A program made the position numbers and the translations under genes. Shown here piece after piece: positions 8,401-16,624 of a stretch of DNA of 64,000 nt (its first letter is position 1; every line of letters starts with the position of its first letter). Origin of the DNA: Alsobacter sp046349155 (GTDB lineage: Bacteria; Pseudomonadota; Alphaproteobacteria; Rhizobiales; Beijerinckiaceae); assembly GCA_046349155.1 (NCBI GenBank), contig JAXMCW010000003.1, positions 248,001 through 312,000 on the forward strand, in the 5' to 3' direction. Below the pieces are notes generated by a model. The model was not told the DNA's origin. It saw only the letters and a list, made by a program, of their open reading frames with translations, and searched no databases.

Positions 8401-8446
8401 GCGGCCCGACCTTGCCTCGCCGGAAGCGATCTGCCACATCCCGGCC

Positions 8447-10261
8447 ATGGCTCCTCCCCTCCTCCTGCTGCAATCCATCGCGCTCACTTTCGGCGGCACG
8501 CCGCTCATCGAGGACGCCGAGCTTTCGGTGTCCCCGGGGGAGCGGCTGTGCCTCGTGGGCCGCAACGGTTCGGGCAAGTCCACCCTGCTGCGCATCGCGG
8601 CCGGCCTCGTCGGGCCTGACCGCGGCACGCGCTTCGCCCAGCCGGGCGCCACGATCCGCTACCTGCCGCAGGAGCCCGACCTGACGGCCTTCCCCACCAC
8701 GCTCGACTATGTCGAGGACGGGCTCGGGCCAGGGGACGACCCCTATCGCGCGCGCTACCTGCTCGGCGAACTCGGCCTGACCGGCGAGGAGGAAACCGGC
8801 CGCCTGTCAGGCGGCGAGGCACGCCGCGCCGCCCTGGCCCGGGCGCTCGCGCCGCAGCCTGACATCCTCCTCCTGGACGAGCCGACCAACCACCTCGACC
8901 TCCCGGCCATCGAGTGGCTAGAGAACGAGATCCGCTCCCTGCGGTCGGCGCTCGTGCTGATCAGCCATGACAGGCGCTTCCTGGAGACCCTCTCGCGGGC
9001 GACGGTATGGCTCGACCGCGGCCGCACGCGGCGCATGGAGCAGGGATTCGCAGCCTTCGAGGCCTGGCGCGACGAGGTGCTGGAGCAGGAGGAGCGCGAC
9101 GCCCACAAGCTCGACCGGCGCATCGTCGAGGAGGAGCATTGGGTGCGCTACGGCGTCACCGCCCGGCGCAAGCGCAACGTGCGCCGCATGGGCGAACTTG
9201 CGGCCATGCGGCGCGAGCGACAGGAGCAGCGGCGCGCGGCCGGAAGCGTGAAGCTCTCCGTGTCGGAGGGCGACCTCTCCGGCAAGCTCGTCATCGAGGC
9301 GATCGGCGTCTGCAAGAGCTTCGGCGAGGAGGTCATCGTCGAGGATTTCTCCACGCGCATCCTGCGCGGGGACCGGATCGGGCTCATCGGGCCCAACGGC
9401 GCGGGCAAGACGACGCTGCTGAAACTCCTCACGGGCGCGCTCCCGCCCGACCGCGGCTCCGTGCGCCTTGGCGCCAACGTGCAGATGGTGAGCCTCGACC
9501 AGGGCCGCGACAGCCTGGATCCTGCCGCCACGCTCGTCGACACGCTGACGGGCGGGCGCGGCGAGACCCTGACCGTGGCCGGCCAGCCCAAGCACGTCAT
9601 GAGCTACATGAAGGATTTCCTGTTCCAGCCGGAGCAGGCGCGCACGCCCGTCGGCGTGCTCTCGGGCGGCGAACGCGGTCGACTTACCCTCGCCGTCGCG
9701 CTGGCCAAGCCATCCAACCTTCTCGTCCTCGACGAGCCCACCAACGACCTCGACCTTGAGACGCTCGACCTCCTGCAGGAGACGCTCGCCGACTATCCGG
9801 GCACCGTGATCGTGGTGAGCCACGACCGCGATTTCCTCGACCGCGTCGCGAGCTCGGTCATCGTCTGGGAAGGCAGGGGCCGCTGGATCGAGTATGCCGG
9901 CGGCTATTCCGACATGGTGGCCCAGCGCGGCCGCGGCGTAACGGCCAAGCCGGCGGCCGTGACGCCCCCCGCCGCCAAGGCGAGATCCCAGGCAGGGACC
10001 GCGGAAGCCGGCGCGCCGGCCCGGCGGAAGCTCTCCTTCAAGGACAAGCACGCGCTGGACACGCTTCCCGCGACGATGGACAGGCTCCACGCGGAGATCG
10101 GCCGCATCGACGCGGCGCTCGCGGACCCCGACCTCTATGCCCGCGACCCCAGGCGTTTCGAGACCCTGTCGGCCGCCGCCGCCAAGGCCCAGGCCGACCT
10201 CTCCGCCGCCGAGGAGGAATGGCTGCGCCTGGAGATGTTGCGGGAAGAACTGGAAGGATAG
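8447..10261 (+). CDS. uup: ABC-F ATPase Uup
   Basis: A 604-residue soluble protein with two ATPase domains and no membrane segments. The first has GRNGSGKSTLLRI, LSGGEARRAALARAL and LLLDEPTNHLDL; the second has GPNGAGKTTLLKL, LSGGERGRLTLAVAL and LVLDEPTNDLDL. The linker between them is rich in Arg and Glu (ABC-F interdomain linker). The C-terminal about 80 residues form the coiled-coil DNA-binding extension that marks Uup (KLSFKDKHALDTLPATM, ending LRLEMLREELEG). ABC-F proteins act on ribosomes; Uup affects tandem-repeat deletion and replication/translation stress. ATG 8447 begins the conserved sequence. It is convergent with the Gfo/Idh gene. Confidence 0.93.
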   Translation: MAPPLLLLQSIALTFGGTPLIEDAELSVSPGERLCLVGRNGSGKSTLLRIAAGLVGPDRGTRFAQPGATIRYLPQEPDLTAFPTTLDYVEDGLGPGDDPYRARYLLGELGLTGEEETGRLSGGEARRAALARALAPQPDILLLDEPTNHLDLPAIEWLENEIRSLRSALVLISHDRRFLETLSRATVWLDRGRTRRMEQGFAAFEAWRDEVLEQEERDAHKLDRRIVEEEHWVRYGVTARRKRNVRRMGELAAMRRERQEQRRAAGSVKLSVSEGDLSGKLVIEAIGVCKSFGEEVIVEDFSTRILRGDRIGLIGPNGAGKTTLLKLLTGALPPDRGSVRLGANVQMVSLDQGRDSLDPAATLVDTLTGGRGETLTVAGQPKHVMSYMKDFLFQPEQARTPVGVLSGGERGRLTLAVALAKPSNLLVLDEPTNDLDLETLDLLQETLADYPGTVIVVSHDRDFLDRVASSVIVWEGRGRWIEYAGGYSDMVAQRGRGVTAKPAAVTPPAAKARSQAGTAEAGAPARRKLSFKDKHALDTLPATMDRLHAEIGRIDAALADPDLYARDPRRFETLSAAAAKAQADLSAAEEEWLRLEMLREELEG

Positions 10262-10360
10262 TTCTTCGTCCCCGCGGGCGACGCGAAGCTGTCCGGTCGT
10301 CCGGCCGCCTTCGTCTGGAGGGCTTCGTCGCCGAGCTTCTCGCCGATGACGGTTGCGGCG

Positions 10361-11458
10361 CTACAGGCGCACCACCTCGCCCGTCCTGACGCTCTCGTCT
10401 GCGGCGAGGACGATTCTCAGGCTGTCGATCGCCTCCTGCACGTGCCGGCTGGTGTCGCGGCCCGTGCGGATCGCGTCAAGGAAGAGCCGCTGCTCGCGGT
10501 CGCAGAGTTCCTGGTGGCCGGGCTCGTCGTCCATCCTCAGCACATCGTCGGCGCGGGCGAAGGCGCCGTCCGGCGTCAGCGCGCCGTGGTGAACACGGAT
10601 GGCGGCGGTCTTGGTGTGGCTGTCGATGTCGGAGGAGGCCGTCTTGGCCGCGCCCTCCTCCGTCGCCTCGCCCTGGTCGAAGGCCACGATGGAGACCGAT
10701 CCCCTCGGCCCCACCATGTCCTTCACGAAGAAGGCGACCTCGCTCATCATCGGGCCCCAGCCCGCCTCGTACCAGCCGACCGACCCGTCGTCGAACACGA
10801 CGTGAAGGTGGCCGTAGTTGTACATGCCCTCGCGGATCTCGTCGGTCAGCCGCACGCCGACCGCATGCACCTTGACGGGCTTTGCCCCCGTGACCTGGCA
10901 CATGACGTCGACATAGTGCACGCCACAATCGACGATGGGCGACAGCGAGTTCATGAGCTGGCGATGCACCGCCCAGTTCGCCCCTGCCGATTGCTGGTTG
11001 AGATTCATGCGCATGACCAGCGGCTTGCCGAGCTCGCGACCGAGTTCGACGAAGCGCACCCAGGAGGGATGCACCCGCAGGATGTAGCCGATGATCAGTG
11101 CCTTGCCGGCGCCCCGCGCCGCCTCCGCGACGCGCCGCGCCTCCTCGACGGTCTCGGCCAGCGGCTTCTCGATGAAGACGTGGCAACCCGCTTGGAAGGC
11201 CATCAGGGCGTACCGGGCGTGGGTGTCGGGCCAGGTCGCGATGCACACCGCGTCGGGCTTCAGCGCAGCCAGCGCCTCGCCATAGTCGGAGAATTTCGGC
11301 ACGTCTGGAAATTCGTGCGCGAGATCGCGCCGCTCCTCGATCCCGCGGCTGCACAGGCCCGCGAGCTCGAAGCCTTCCACGGCGCGATAGGAGCGCGCAT
11401 GGCTGACGCCCATGTTGCCGACGCCGACGACGAGCACGCGGACGGGGGAAGGGGTCAT
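10361..11458 (-). CDS. Gfo/Idh/MocA-family oxidoreductase
   Basis: A 365-residue NAD(P)-dependent sugar dehydrogenase. The Rossmann start VLVVGVGNMGVSHARSY and the family motif IEKPLAETVEEARR are clear; the C-terminal alpha/beta domain carries HRQLMNSLSPIVDCGVHYVD with the conserved D-x-x-x-H active-site region. ATG 11458 has GGAGAA a few bases upstream. It is the last gene of the minus-strand amino-sugar run, 32 bases after nagA, so it probably acts on an amino sugar or its derivative (oxidation or epimerisation at C2-C4), but the substrate cannot be read. Confidence 0.88.
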   Translation of the reverse strand: MTPSPVRVLVVGVGNMGVSHARSYRAVEGFELAGLCSRGIEERRDLAHEFPDVPKFSDYGEALAALKPDAVCIATWPDTHARYALMAFQAGCHVFIEKPLAETVEEARRVAEAARGAGKALIIGYILRVHPSWVRFVELGRELGKPLVMRMNLNQQSAGANWAVHRQLMNSLSPIVDCGVHYVDVMCQVTGAKPVKVHAVGVRLTDEIREGMYNYGHLHVVFDDGSVGWYEAGWGPMMSEVAFFVKDMVGPRGSVSIVAFDQGEATEEGAAKTASSDIDSHTKTAAIRVHHGALTPDGAFARADDVLRMDDEPGHQELCDREQRLFLDAIRTGRDTSRHVQEAIDSLRIVLAADESVRTGEVVRL

Positions 11459-11490
11459 GGTCGTTCTCCTTGCGCCAGGGGGGCGCGCCT

Positions 11491-12651
11491 TCATGCGGCG
11501 GGCGACTGCGGCCGGCCGGCGACCCACGTCCGCTTCACAGCGAGGTCGTCGCCGAGGTGGACGAGATGGGCGGGGAGGCCGGGGGCGAGGCGCCCGACCC
11601 GGTCGCCCAGGCCGATCCAGTCTGCGGGATGGGCGGTGGCCATGGCGAGCGCCGCGGGCAGCGCGACGCCGAGCCGCTCCACCGTGTAGCGCAGCGCTTC
11701 GTCCATCGTGAGGTTGGAGCCGGCGAGCGTGCCGTCGGCGAGCTCGAGCCGGCCGTCCCGACGCAGCACCTCGCGGCCCTGCAGCGCGAAACGGTCCGGA
11801 CCGCCGGCGGCGGGCGGCATCGCGTCGCTCACCATCACCATGCGGCGGGCGGGCTTGGCGGCGAGCGCGACGCGCAGGGCGAGGGGATCGACGTGGAATC
11901 CGTCGGCGATGAACCCGCAAAAGGCGTCGGGCGTGGCAAGCGCCGCGCCCGCCATGCCGGGCGCGCGGTGGCCGAGCTGGCTCATGGCGTTGAAGAGATG
12001 CGTGAAGCCGCTCGCCCCCGCGGCGAGCGCGGCGAGCGCCTGGTCGGCCGTGGCGTCGGAATGGCCCAGGCTCACCGTGACGCCGGCCCGGCTCAGCCGC
12101 TCGATCACCTCGGGCGGGACATGGGCCGGCGAGACCGTGAGCAGCACCGCGCCGCAGCTTTCCGGCCCGCGCGCCGCCCCGGCGAGGCGCTCGATGTCAT
12201 CCTCCCCGATGCTGCGGATGCACTCGGGCGGGTGGGCGCCGCGCCGCTTCGGATCGAGGAACGGCCCCTCGATATGGATGCCGAGCACGGCGGTCGATCC
12301 GGCCCGGCGCGCCCGGCGCACCGCGTCCACCGCGGCCCAAGTCACGTCCGGCCGGTCGGTGATCACGGTCGGGAGCAGGCCCGTGGTGCCGAAATGGGCA
12401 TGGGCCTCGGCGATGGCGCGTACGCCCTCGGGCGTCGGCGTCTCGTTGAGCAGCACGCCGCCGCCGCCATTGACCTGCACGTCGACGAAGCCCGGCGCGA
12501 CGACGCCGCCGTCGAGACGGATCGTCTCGGCTCCGGCGGGCGGCGGACCGTCGTGCAGACCGGCGATCAGGCCGTCCTCGACGAGCAGCGTGCCCGGGCG
12601 CAGGGCGCCGTCGGGCGTGGCGAGCCGGGCTCCCGTCAGGGCGAAGCGCAT
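11491..12651 (-). CDS. nagA: N-acetylglucosamine-6-phosphate deacetylase
   Basis: A 386-residue metallo-amidohydrolase that removes acetate from GlcNAc-6-phosphate to give glucosamine-6-phosphate in the cytosol. It starts with the small beta domain, and the barrel then shows PGFVDVQVNGGGGVLLNE, GIHIEGPFLDPKRRGAH (metal-binding Glu and substrate loop), SLGHSDATADQ, THLFNAMSQLGHR and GFIADGFHVDP, all NagA hallmarks. The catalytic Asp lies in MVMVSDAMPP. The stop of the upstream SIS-domain gene overlaps its ATG by one base, so the two are coupled. It sits between the deaminase-like SIS protein and the Gfo/Idh oxidoreductase in the amino-sugar operon. Confidence 0.95.
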   Translation of the reverse strand: MRFALTGARLATPDGALRPGTLLVEDGLIAGLHDGPPPAGAETIRLDGGVVAPGFVDVQVNGGGGVLLNETPTPEGVRAIAEAHAHFGTTGLLPTVITDRPDVTWAAVDAVRRARRAGSTAVLGIHIEGPFLDPKRRGAHPPECIRSIGEDDIERLAGAARGPESCGAVLLTVSPAHVPPEVIERLSRAGVTVSLGHSDATADQALAALAAGASGFTHLFNAMSQLGHRAPGMAGAALATPDAFCGFIADGFHVDPLALRVALAAKPARRMVMVSDAMPPAAGGPDRFALQGREVLRRDGRLELADGTLAGSNLTMDEALRYTVERLGVALPAALAMATAHPADWIGLGDRVGRLAPGLPAHLVHLGDDLAVKRTWVAGRPQSPAA

Positions 12652-13697
12652 CAGACGGTCTCCGTCACTTTCTTGAGCGAGCGCGGCCGGTCGGGGTCGC
12701 GGCCCCGCAGGCGGGCGACCTGCTCGGCGCAGCGGTAGAAGGCCTGGATCATGGCGACGGGCTCCAGCAGCGGGTGGCCCGGATCGGAATAGGGCAGCCG
12801 GCCGGGCGCATCCGGGCCGGCCTCGACGGCCATCAGCGCCGCACCCTGGGCCCGCAGCCGGCCGAGCGCGCCGAGAAAGCCTTCGCGCGAGCGGTCCTGC
12901 GCCGACAAGGCGAGCACCGGGAAGGCCTCGTCCACGAGCTCCAGCGGGCCGTGCATGACCTCGGCGGCCGAGAAGGCCTCCGCATGCAGCGCGCAGGTCT
13001 CCTTGAGCTTCAGGGCGGCCTCGAAGGCGATGGGCAGCGTGGGACCGCGGCCGAGCACGTAGAGGGACTGCGCCTGCGCGAGCGCCGCGGCCGCCTCGCC
13101 CCAGCGATCCGCGCCGGGCGCCCCCGCCTGCCGGGCGAGCGTTTCGGGCAGCCTCTGCACGGCCGCGAGCAGCCCGGCGTCACCGGACCAGCGCGCCACG
13201 AGCTGGGCGGCCGCCGCGAGACTTGCCACGAAGGACTTCGTCGCCGCGACGCTGGTCTCCGCGCCGGCCGAGAGCGGCACGCAGAGGTCCGCCTCCGCGG
13301 CTGCCGGCGAAGTCTCGTCGTTCACGAAGGCGGCGGTGAAGGCGCCCGCCTTCTTCGCGGCGGCCTGAAGGGCGAGGATGTCCGGGCTGCGGCCCGACTG
13401 GGAAATGGTGATGAACAGCGCGTGCTTCACCTTCAGCGGCGCGTCATAGACCGAGACCACCGAGGCGCCCATGGAGCAGCAGGGCACGCCGAGCACGATC
13501 TCGACGAGGTACTTCAGGTATCCCGCCGCGTGGTCCGAGCTGCCGCGGGCGCAGGTGATGACGACGGGCGGCGGGTCGGCGCGCAGGCGCTCGCCGAGGC
13601 GCGCCAGGGCCGGCGAGGCGGCGGCGAGCTGGCGCGCGACGGCGGCCGGCGCCTCGGCGGTCTCGCGGGCCATGGCGGTGGAAGCAGGCTCGCTCAT
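12651..13697 (-). CDS. Double-SIS-domain glucosamine-6-phosphate deaminase/isomerase (NagB-II type)
   Basis: A 348-residue protein equal to the isomerase half of GlmS without the glutaminase domain. The two SIS domains are visible: the first has CARGSSDHAAGYLKYLVE and TISQSGRSPDILA; the second has LYVLGRGPTLPIAFEAALKLKE and AEVMHGPLELV. Stand-alone proteins of this build (NagB-II, AgaS, FrlB) deaminate or isomerise amino-sugar phosphates, and next to nagA the likely reaction is glucosamine-6-P to fructose-6-P plus ammonia. The ATG at 13697 overlaps the end of the GntR gene by four bases; the frame is open far upstream but that part is antisense-like noise. NagA follows, overlapping by one base. 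Confidence 0.9.
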   Translation of the reverse strand: MSEPASTAMARETAEAPAAVARQLAAASPALARLGERLRADPPPVVITCARGSSDHAAGYLKYLVEIVLGVPCCSMGASVVSVYDAPLKVKHALFITISQSGRSPDILALQAAAKKAGAFTAAFVNDETSPAAAEADLCVPLSAGAETSVAATKSFVASLAAAAQLVARWSGDAGLLAAVQRLPETLARQAGAPGADRWGEAAAALAQAQSLYVLGRGPTLPIAFEAALKLKETCALHAEAFSAAEVMHGPLELVDEAFPVLALSAQDRSREGFLGALGRLRAQGAALMAVEAGPDAPGRLPYSDPGHPLLEPVAMIQAFYRCAEQVARLRGRDPDRPRSLKKVTETV

Positions 13698-14485
13698 GCA
13701 TGAACTCCAGGGGAGGCCGGCTCGGCCGGGGCGGGCGAGACCGTCAGTTCGGCGACGAAGTCGTAGGTGTCGCCGCGATAGTGCGAGCGCGTGAACTCCA
13801 CCACCCGTCCGTCCGGCAGATAGGAGACGCGCTGGATGAAAAGGGCCGGGCTGCCCTCGGGCAGGCCGAGCAGGCCCGCCTCGAAGGCCGGCAGCGCGGT
13901 CGCCTGCAGGCGCTGCAGCGCCCGGACGGGACGCACGCCGCGCCGCCCGAGCGCCGCATAGAGCGAGGCCTCGACCTCCGCGGGATCTGACAGGAAGCGG
14001 CGGGGCACCACGGCGAGCTCCAGCGCGATGGGGGTGCCGTTCGCGCGGCGCAGGCGGTGGAAGCGCGAGACCTGCTCGCCCGGCGACAGGCCCAGCACCA
14101 TCGCCTCCTCCGGCGAGGGCAGCGAGACCGAGCGGTCGAGCCAGGTGGCGTCCGTGTCGAGCCCGCGCGACTGCATGTCCTGCGTGAAGCTGGTCAGGCG
14201 CGAGAGGGGCTGCTCGATGCGGGCCTGGCGCGGGGCGACATAGGTGCCGGACCCGCGGCGCTGCACCAGCACGCCCTCGTCGACCAGCCCCTCGATGGCC
14301 TTGCGCACGGTGACGCGGGAAACGCCCAGCAGGTCCGCGAGCTCGCGCTCGCCGGGCAAGGCGTCCGCCTCGGGCAGCTGGCCCGCCGCAACGGCATCCC
14401 GCACGAGCTTGCGCAGGCGCAGATAGAGCGGCGTGGGCCCGCTCGTGTCGAAGCGGCTGCGGTCGAAGACGGCATGGGCACTCAT
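13694..14485 (-). CDS. GntR-family (HutC/FarR subfamily) regulator of amino-sugar genes
   Basis: A 263-residue regulator. The winged helix at residues 17-85 has PLYLRLRKLVRDAVAAG, LPGERELADLLGVSRVTVRKAI and LVQRRGSGTYVAP, and the C-terminal half is a UTRA ligand domain (LTSFTQDMQSRGLD; RLRRANGTPIALE; ending in DTYDFVAEL). UTRA regulators such as NagR and DasR bind phosphorylated amino sugars, often GlcN-6-P or GlcNAc-6-P, as inducer. It overlaps both neighbours by four bases, placing it inside the operon kinase-gntR-SIS-nagA. Repeated GGTATT elements in the divergent control region upstream are its likely operators. Confidence 0.92.
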   Translation of the reverse strand: MSAHAVFDRSRFDTSGPTPLYLRLRKLVRDAVAAGQLPEADALPGERELADLLGVSRVTVRKAIEGLVDEGVLVQRRGSGTYVAPRQARIEQPLSRLTSFTQDMQSRGLDTDATWLDRSVSLPSPEEAMVLGLSPGEQVSRFHRLRRANGTPIALELAVVPRRFLSDPAEVEASLYAALGRRGVRPVRALQRLQATALPAFEAGLLGLPEGSPALFIQRVSYLPDGRVVEFTRSHYRGDTYDFVAELTVSPAPAEPASPGVHA

Positions 14486-15411
14486 GCTGGCGCTCCCCCG
14501 CGCAGCGCCAGTCCCTCGACGCGACCGCCGGCGAGCAGGATCGCGCCGTCGAGCGGGTCGGCCAGCGGCTCGGCGAGGTGGCGCCGCGCCGTATCGGGCA
14601 GGTCCGACGCGAGCGCGCGAGCGACGCTGCCGACCAGCGCGACCCGCGGCGCGCCGGCGGCCACGAGGTTCTCGACCATGGCGCCCAGCGCGAGGGCGGC
14701 CTCCACGAGGATCGCGCGGCCATGGGGATCGCCCGCCCGCGCGGCCTCGAAGACCTGCGGCGCGAAACGGCCATAGTCGCGGCTCAGCGCCGAGCGGGCC
14801 CAGTCCACCATGGCGGGGACGCCCGGGAAGGCGGCCAGCAGCGCGTCGGTGAGCGGCGTGGGCGCTGCGAGCCCGTCATGCGCGAGGATGGCCCGGCGCA
14901 GGCCGGCGCGGCCGATCATCGCGCCGGAGCCGTCGTCCCCCAGCGCGAAGCCCCAGCCGCCGATGGCGTGCCTGCGCCCGCCCACCAGAGCGAGGCCCGC
15001 CGAGCCTGTGCCCGAGATGACGATGCCGCCGTCGCCGGCCGCGTGAGCCCCGAGGCAGGCGATCACCGCGTCATTGTCGACCGTCACGGCGGCGAAGGGC
15101 AGGCCGGCCCGCGCCACGGCGTCGGCGCGGGCCGAATCGGTGACGCCGGCCAGACCCAGGCCGGCGCGGCATTCCCGCGTCGCCTCCTCGCCGAGGCGAG
15201 CCGCGGCGCAGGCGGCGCGCGCCGTCTCGACGATGCTGCGCAGCGCGCCCTCGAAGTCCTGGTAGACGTTGGCGAGACCGCCTTCCGCCTCGCCCAGGAG
15301 GCGTCCCGCCGCGTCGCGCAGCCGGACGCGGCAGCGGGTGCCGCCTCCGTCGACGCCGAGCGTGCAGGACTGGTCCATGGGCATCCCGTAGGGGTGTTTG
15401 ATCCTCGCCAT
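14482..15411 (-). CDS. BadF/BadG-family amino-sugar kinase
   Basis: A 309-residue ATP-dependent kinase of the ASKHA fold. The phosphate-1 loop is LGVDGGGTRCRVRL; ISGTGSAGLALVGG is phosphate-2; GGWGFALGDDGSGAMIGRAGLR is the glycine-rich motif of N-acetylglucosamine kinases; VALVGSVARAL is the adenosine motif. Eukaryotic GlcNAc kinase and the bacterial MurK that phosphorylates both GlcNAc and MurNAc belong to this family. First gene of the minus-strand operon, divergent from murQ, so it probably makes GlcNAc-6-P and/or MurNAc-6-P. The start is uncertain: ATGs at 15411, 15384 and 15378 are all possible, none with a strong ribosome-binding site; the outermost is given. Confidence 0.87.
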   Translation of the reverse strand: MARIKHPYGMPMDQSCTLGVDGGGTRCRVRLRDAAGRLLGEAEGGLANVYQDFEGALRSIVETARAACAAARLGEEATRECRAGLGLAGVTDSARADAVARAGLPFAAVTVDNDAVIACLGAHAAGDGGIVISGTGSAGLALVGGRRHAIGGWGFALGDDGSGAMIGRAGLRRAILAHDGLAAPTPLTDALLAAFPGVPAMVDWARSALSRDYGRFAPQVFEAARAGDPHGRAILVEAALALGAMVENLVAAGAPRVALVGSVARALASDLPDTARRHLAEPLADPLDGAILLAGGRVEGLALRGGAPA

Positions 15412-15417
15412 AATGAT

Positions 15418-15434
15418 AATACCAGAACAATACC
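15418..15434 (-). promoter_or_regulatory. Candidate GntR operator: two GGTATT repeats at the kinase start
   Basis: On the minus strand TTCGGTATTGT and TTCTGGTATTAT follow each other with AATACC cores at 15418-15423 and 15429-15434, an 11-base (one helical turn) period, directly before the kinase start. A third copy, TTCAGGTATTGT, lies across the region at 15594-15605. Assignment to the GntR protein is inferred from position. Confidence 0.45.
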
Positions 15435-15593
15435 GAATGGGAAGCGCCGTCCGCGGACATTAACTATGTTTCGGGCAAGCGGTCGATTTTCCTCAGATTT
15501 TCCGGATTTTTTCCTCGTTTCGTCGCCGAATTGCTGCGCTGCAGCACTCTCCCGACGCGCGACGTTAACAAGCCCACTGGACAAGTGGTTCTA

Positions 15594-15605
15594 TTCAGGT
15601 ATTGT
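15594..15605 (+). promoter_or_regulatory. Candidate GntR operator: third GGTATTGT copy before murQ
   Basis: TTCAGGTATTGT on the plus strand repeats the element found twice on the opposite strand at the kinase end, 35 bases upstream of the murQ GTG. Same-sense copies relative to each divergent gene fit one regulator controlling both directions. Confidence 0.4.
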
Positions 15606-15640
15606 CACAAGCAGTCCCCCGCGGCCAGCGAGAACGCTCC

Positions 15641-16534
15641 GTGACATCGACCGAGACCATTTCCAGCCGCTATGCCGAGATCGATTGCTGGGACGACGGC
15701 TCCGTCCTGGAGGCGCTCGTCGGCGGCCAGGAGCGCGCCGTGGCCGCGGTGCGCCGGGCCATCCCCGCGCTCGCATCGGCCTCGGAGGCCATCGCGGCAC
15801 GGCTGCGCGCCGGCGGGCGGCTGGTCTATGCGGGCGCCGGCAGCTCTGCCGGCATTGCCGTGCAGGACGGGGCGGAACTGCCGGGCACCTTCGGCATCCC
15901 CCGCGAGCGCATCGTCTTCCTTGTGGCGGGCGGCCTGGCCGCGCTGGCCGACATCGACGGCGCGGCCGAGGACGACGCGGCGCAGGGGCGACGGGACGTG
16001 TCGGCCCTCGGGTCCCTGGGCGCGGACGTGATGATCGCGGTCTCCGCCAGCGGGCGCACGCGCTACACGCTAGCCGCCGCCGAGGCCGCCCGGCAGGCCG
16101 GCGCCGTCGTGGTCGGCATCGCCAACAACGAGGGCTCGCCCCTGCTCGCCTTGTCCGACCGGCCGGTCCTGCTCGACAGCGGACCGGAGGTGATCGCGGG
16201 CTCGACGCGCATGGGAGCGGGCACGGCGCAGAAATGCGCGCTGGGGCTCATCTCCACGCTTGTCGCGACCCGGCTCGGCCACGTCCATGCGGGCATGATG
16301 GTGGGCGTGCGCGCGGAGAACGCCAAGCTGCGCGAACGGGCGCGCGGCATCGTCGCGACCATCGCCGGCGTCGACGGCGAGGCGGCGGGCCATGCGCTGG
16401 AGACGGCGGGCGGCGACGTGAAGGCCGCGGTGCTGATCTGCGCAGGCGCGCGGACGGCCCGCGACGCGCAGGATCTGCTTGCCGGAGCGCAGGGGAGCCT
16501 CAGGCAGGCCCTCGCGCGGCTCAAGGCGGCGTGA
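15641..16534 (+). CDS. murQ: N-acetylmuramic acid 6-phosphate etherase
   Basis: A 297-residue SIS-domain lyase that splits D-lactate from MurNAc-6-phosphate to give GlcNAc-6-phosphate, which NagA then takes up. Recognised by SSRYAEIDCWDDGSVLEAL at the start, AGAGSSAGIAVQDGAELPGTFG (the Glu in GAELP aligns with the catalytic Glu of MurQ), DGAAEDDAAQG (second Glu), VSASGRTRYTLAA and GSTRMGAGTAQK. Length fits the family. GTG 15641 is chosen; a TTG at 15602 is an in-frame alternative. It is divergent from the BadF-type kinase and 90 bases ahead of a sugar ABC transporter, so the plus-strand unit probably couples import to MurNAc use. Confidence 0.92.
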   Translation: MTSTETISSRYAEIDCWDDGSVLEALVGGQERAVAAVRRAIPALASASEAIAARLRAGGRLVYAGAGSSAGIAVQDGAELPGTFGIPRERIVFLVAGGLAALADIDGAAEDDAAQGRRDVSALGSLGADVMIAVSASGRTRYTLAAAEAARQAGAVVVGIANNEGSPLLALSDRPVLLDSGPEVIAGSTRMGAGTAQKCALGLISTLVATRLGHVHAGMMVGVRAENAKLRERARGIVATIAGVDGEAAGHALETAGGDVKAAVLICAGARTARDAQDLLAGAQGSLRQALARLKAA

Positions 16535-16624
16535 TGGAATGCCTCCGCCGGCCGCAAGGCCGGCGACGGGGCGTCGGTTCAACAGGAACGCCGCACAAGC
16601 GGCGATGGGAGCGGAGACGAGACG

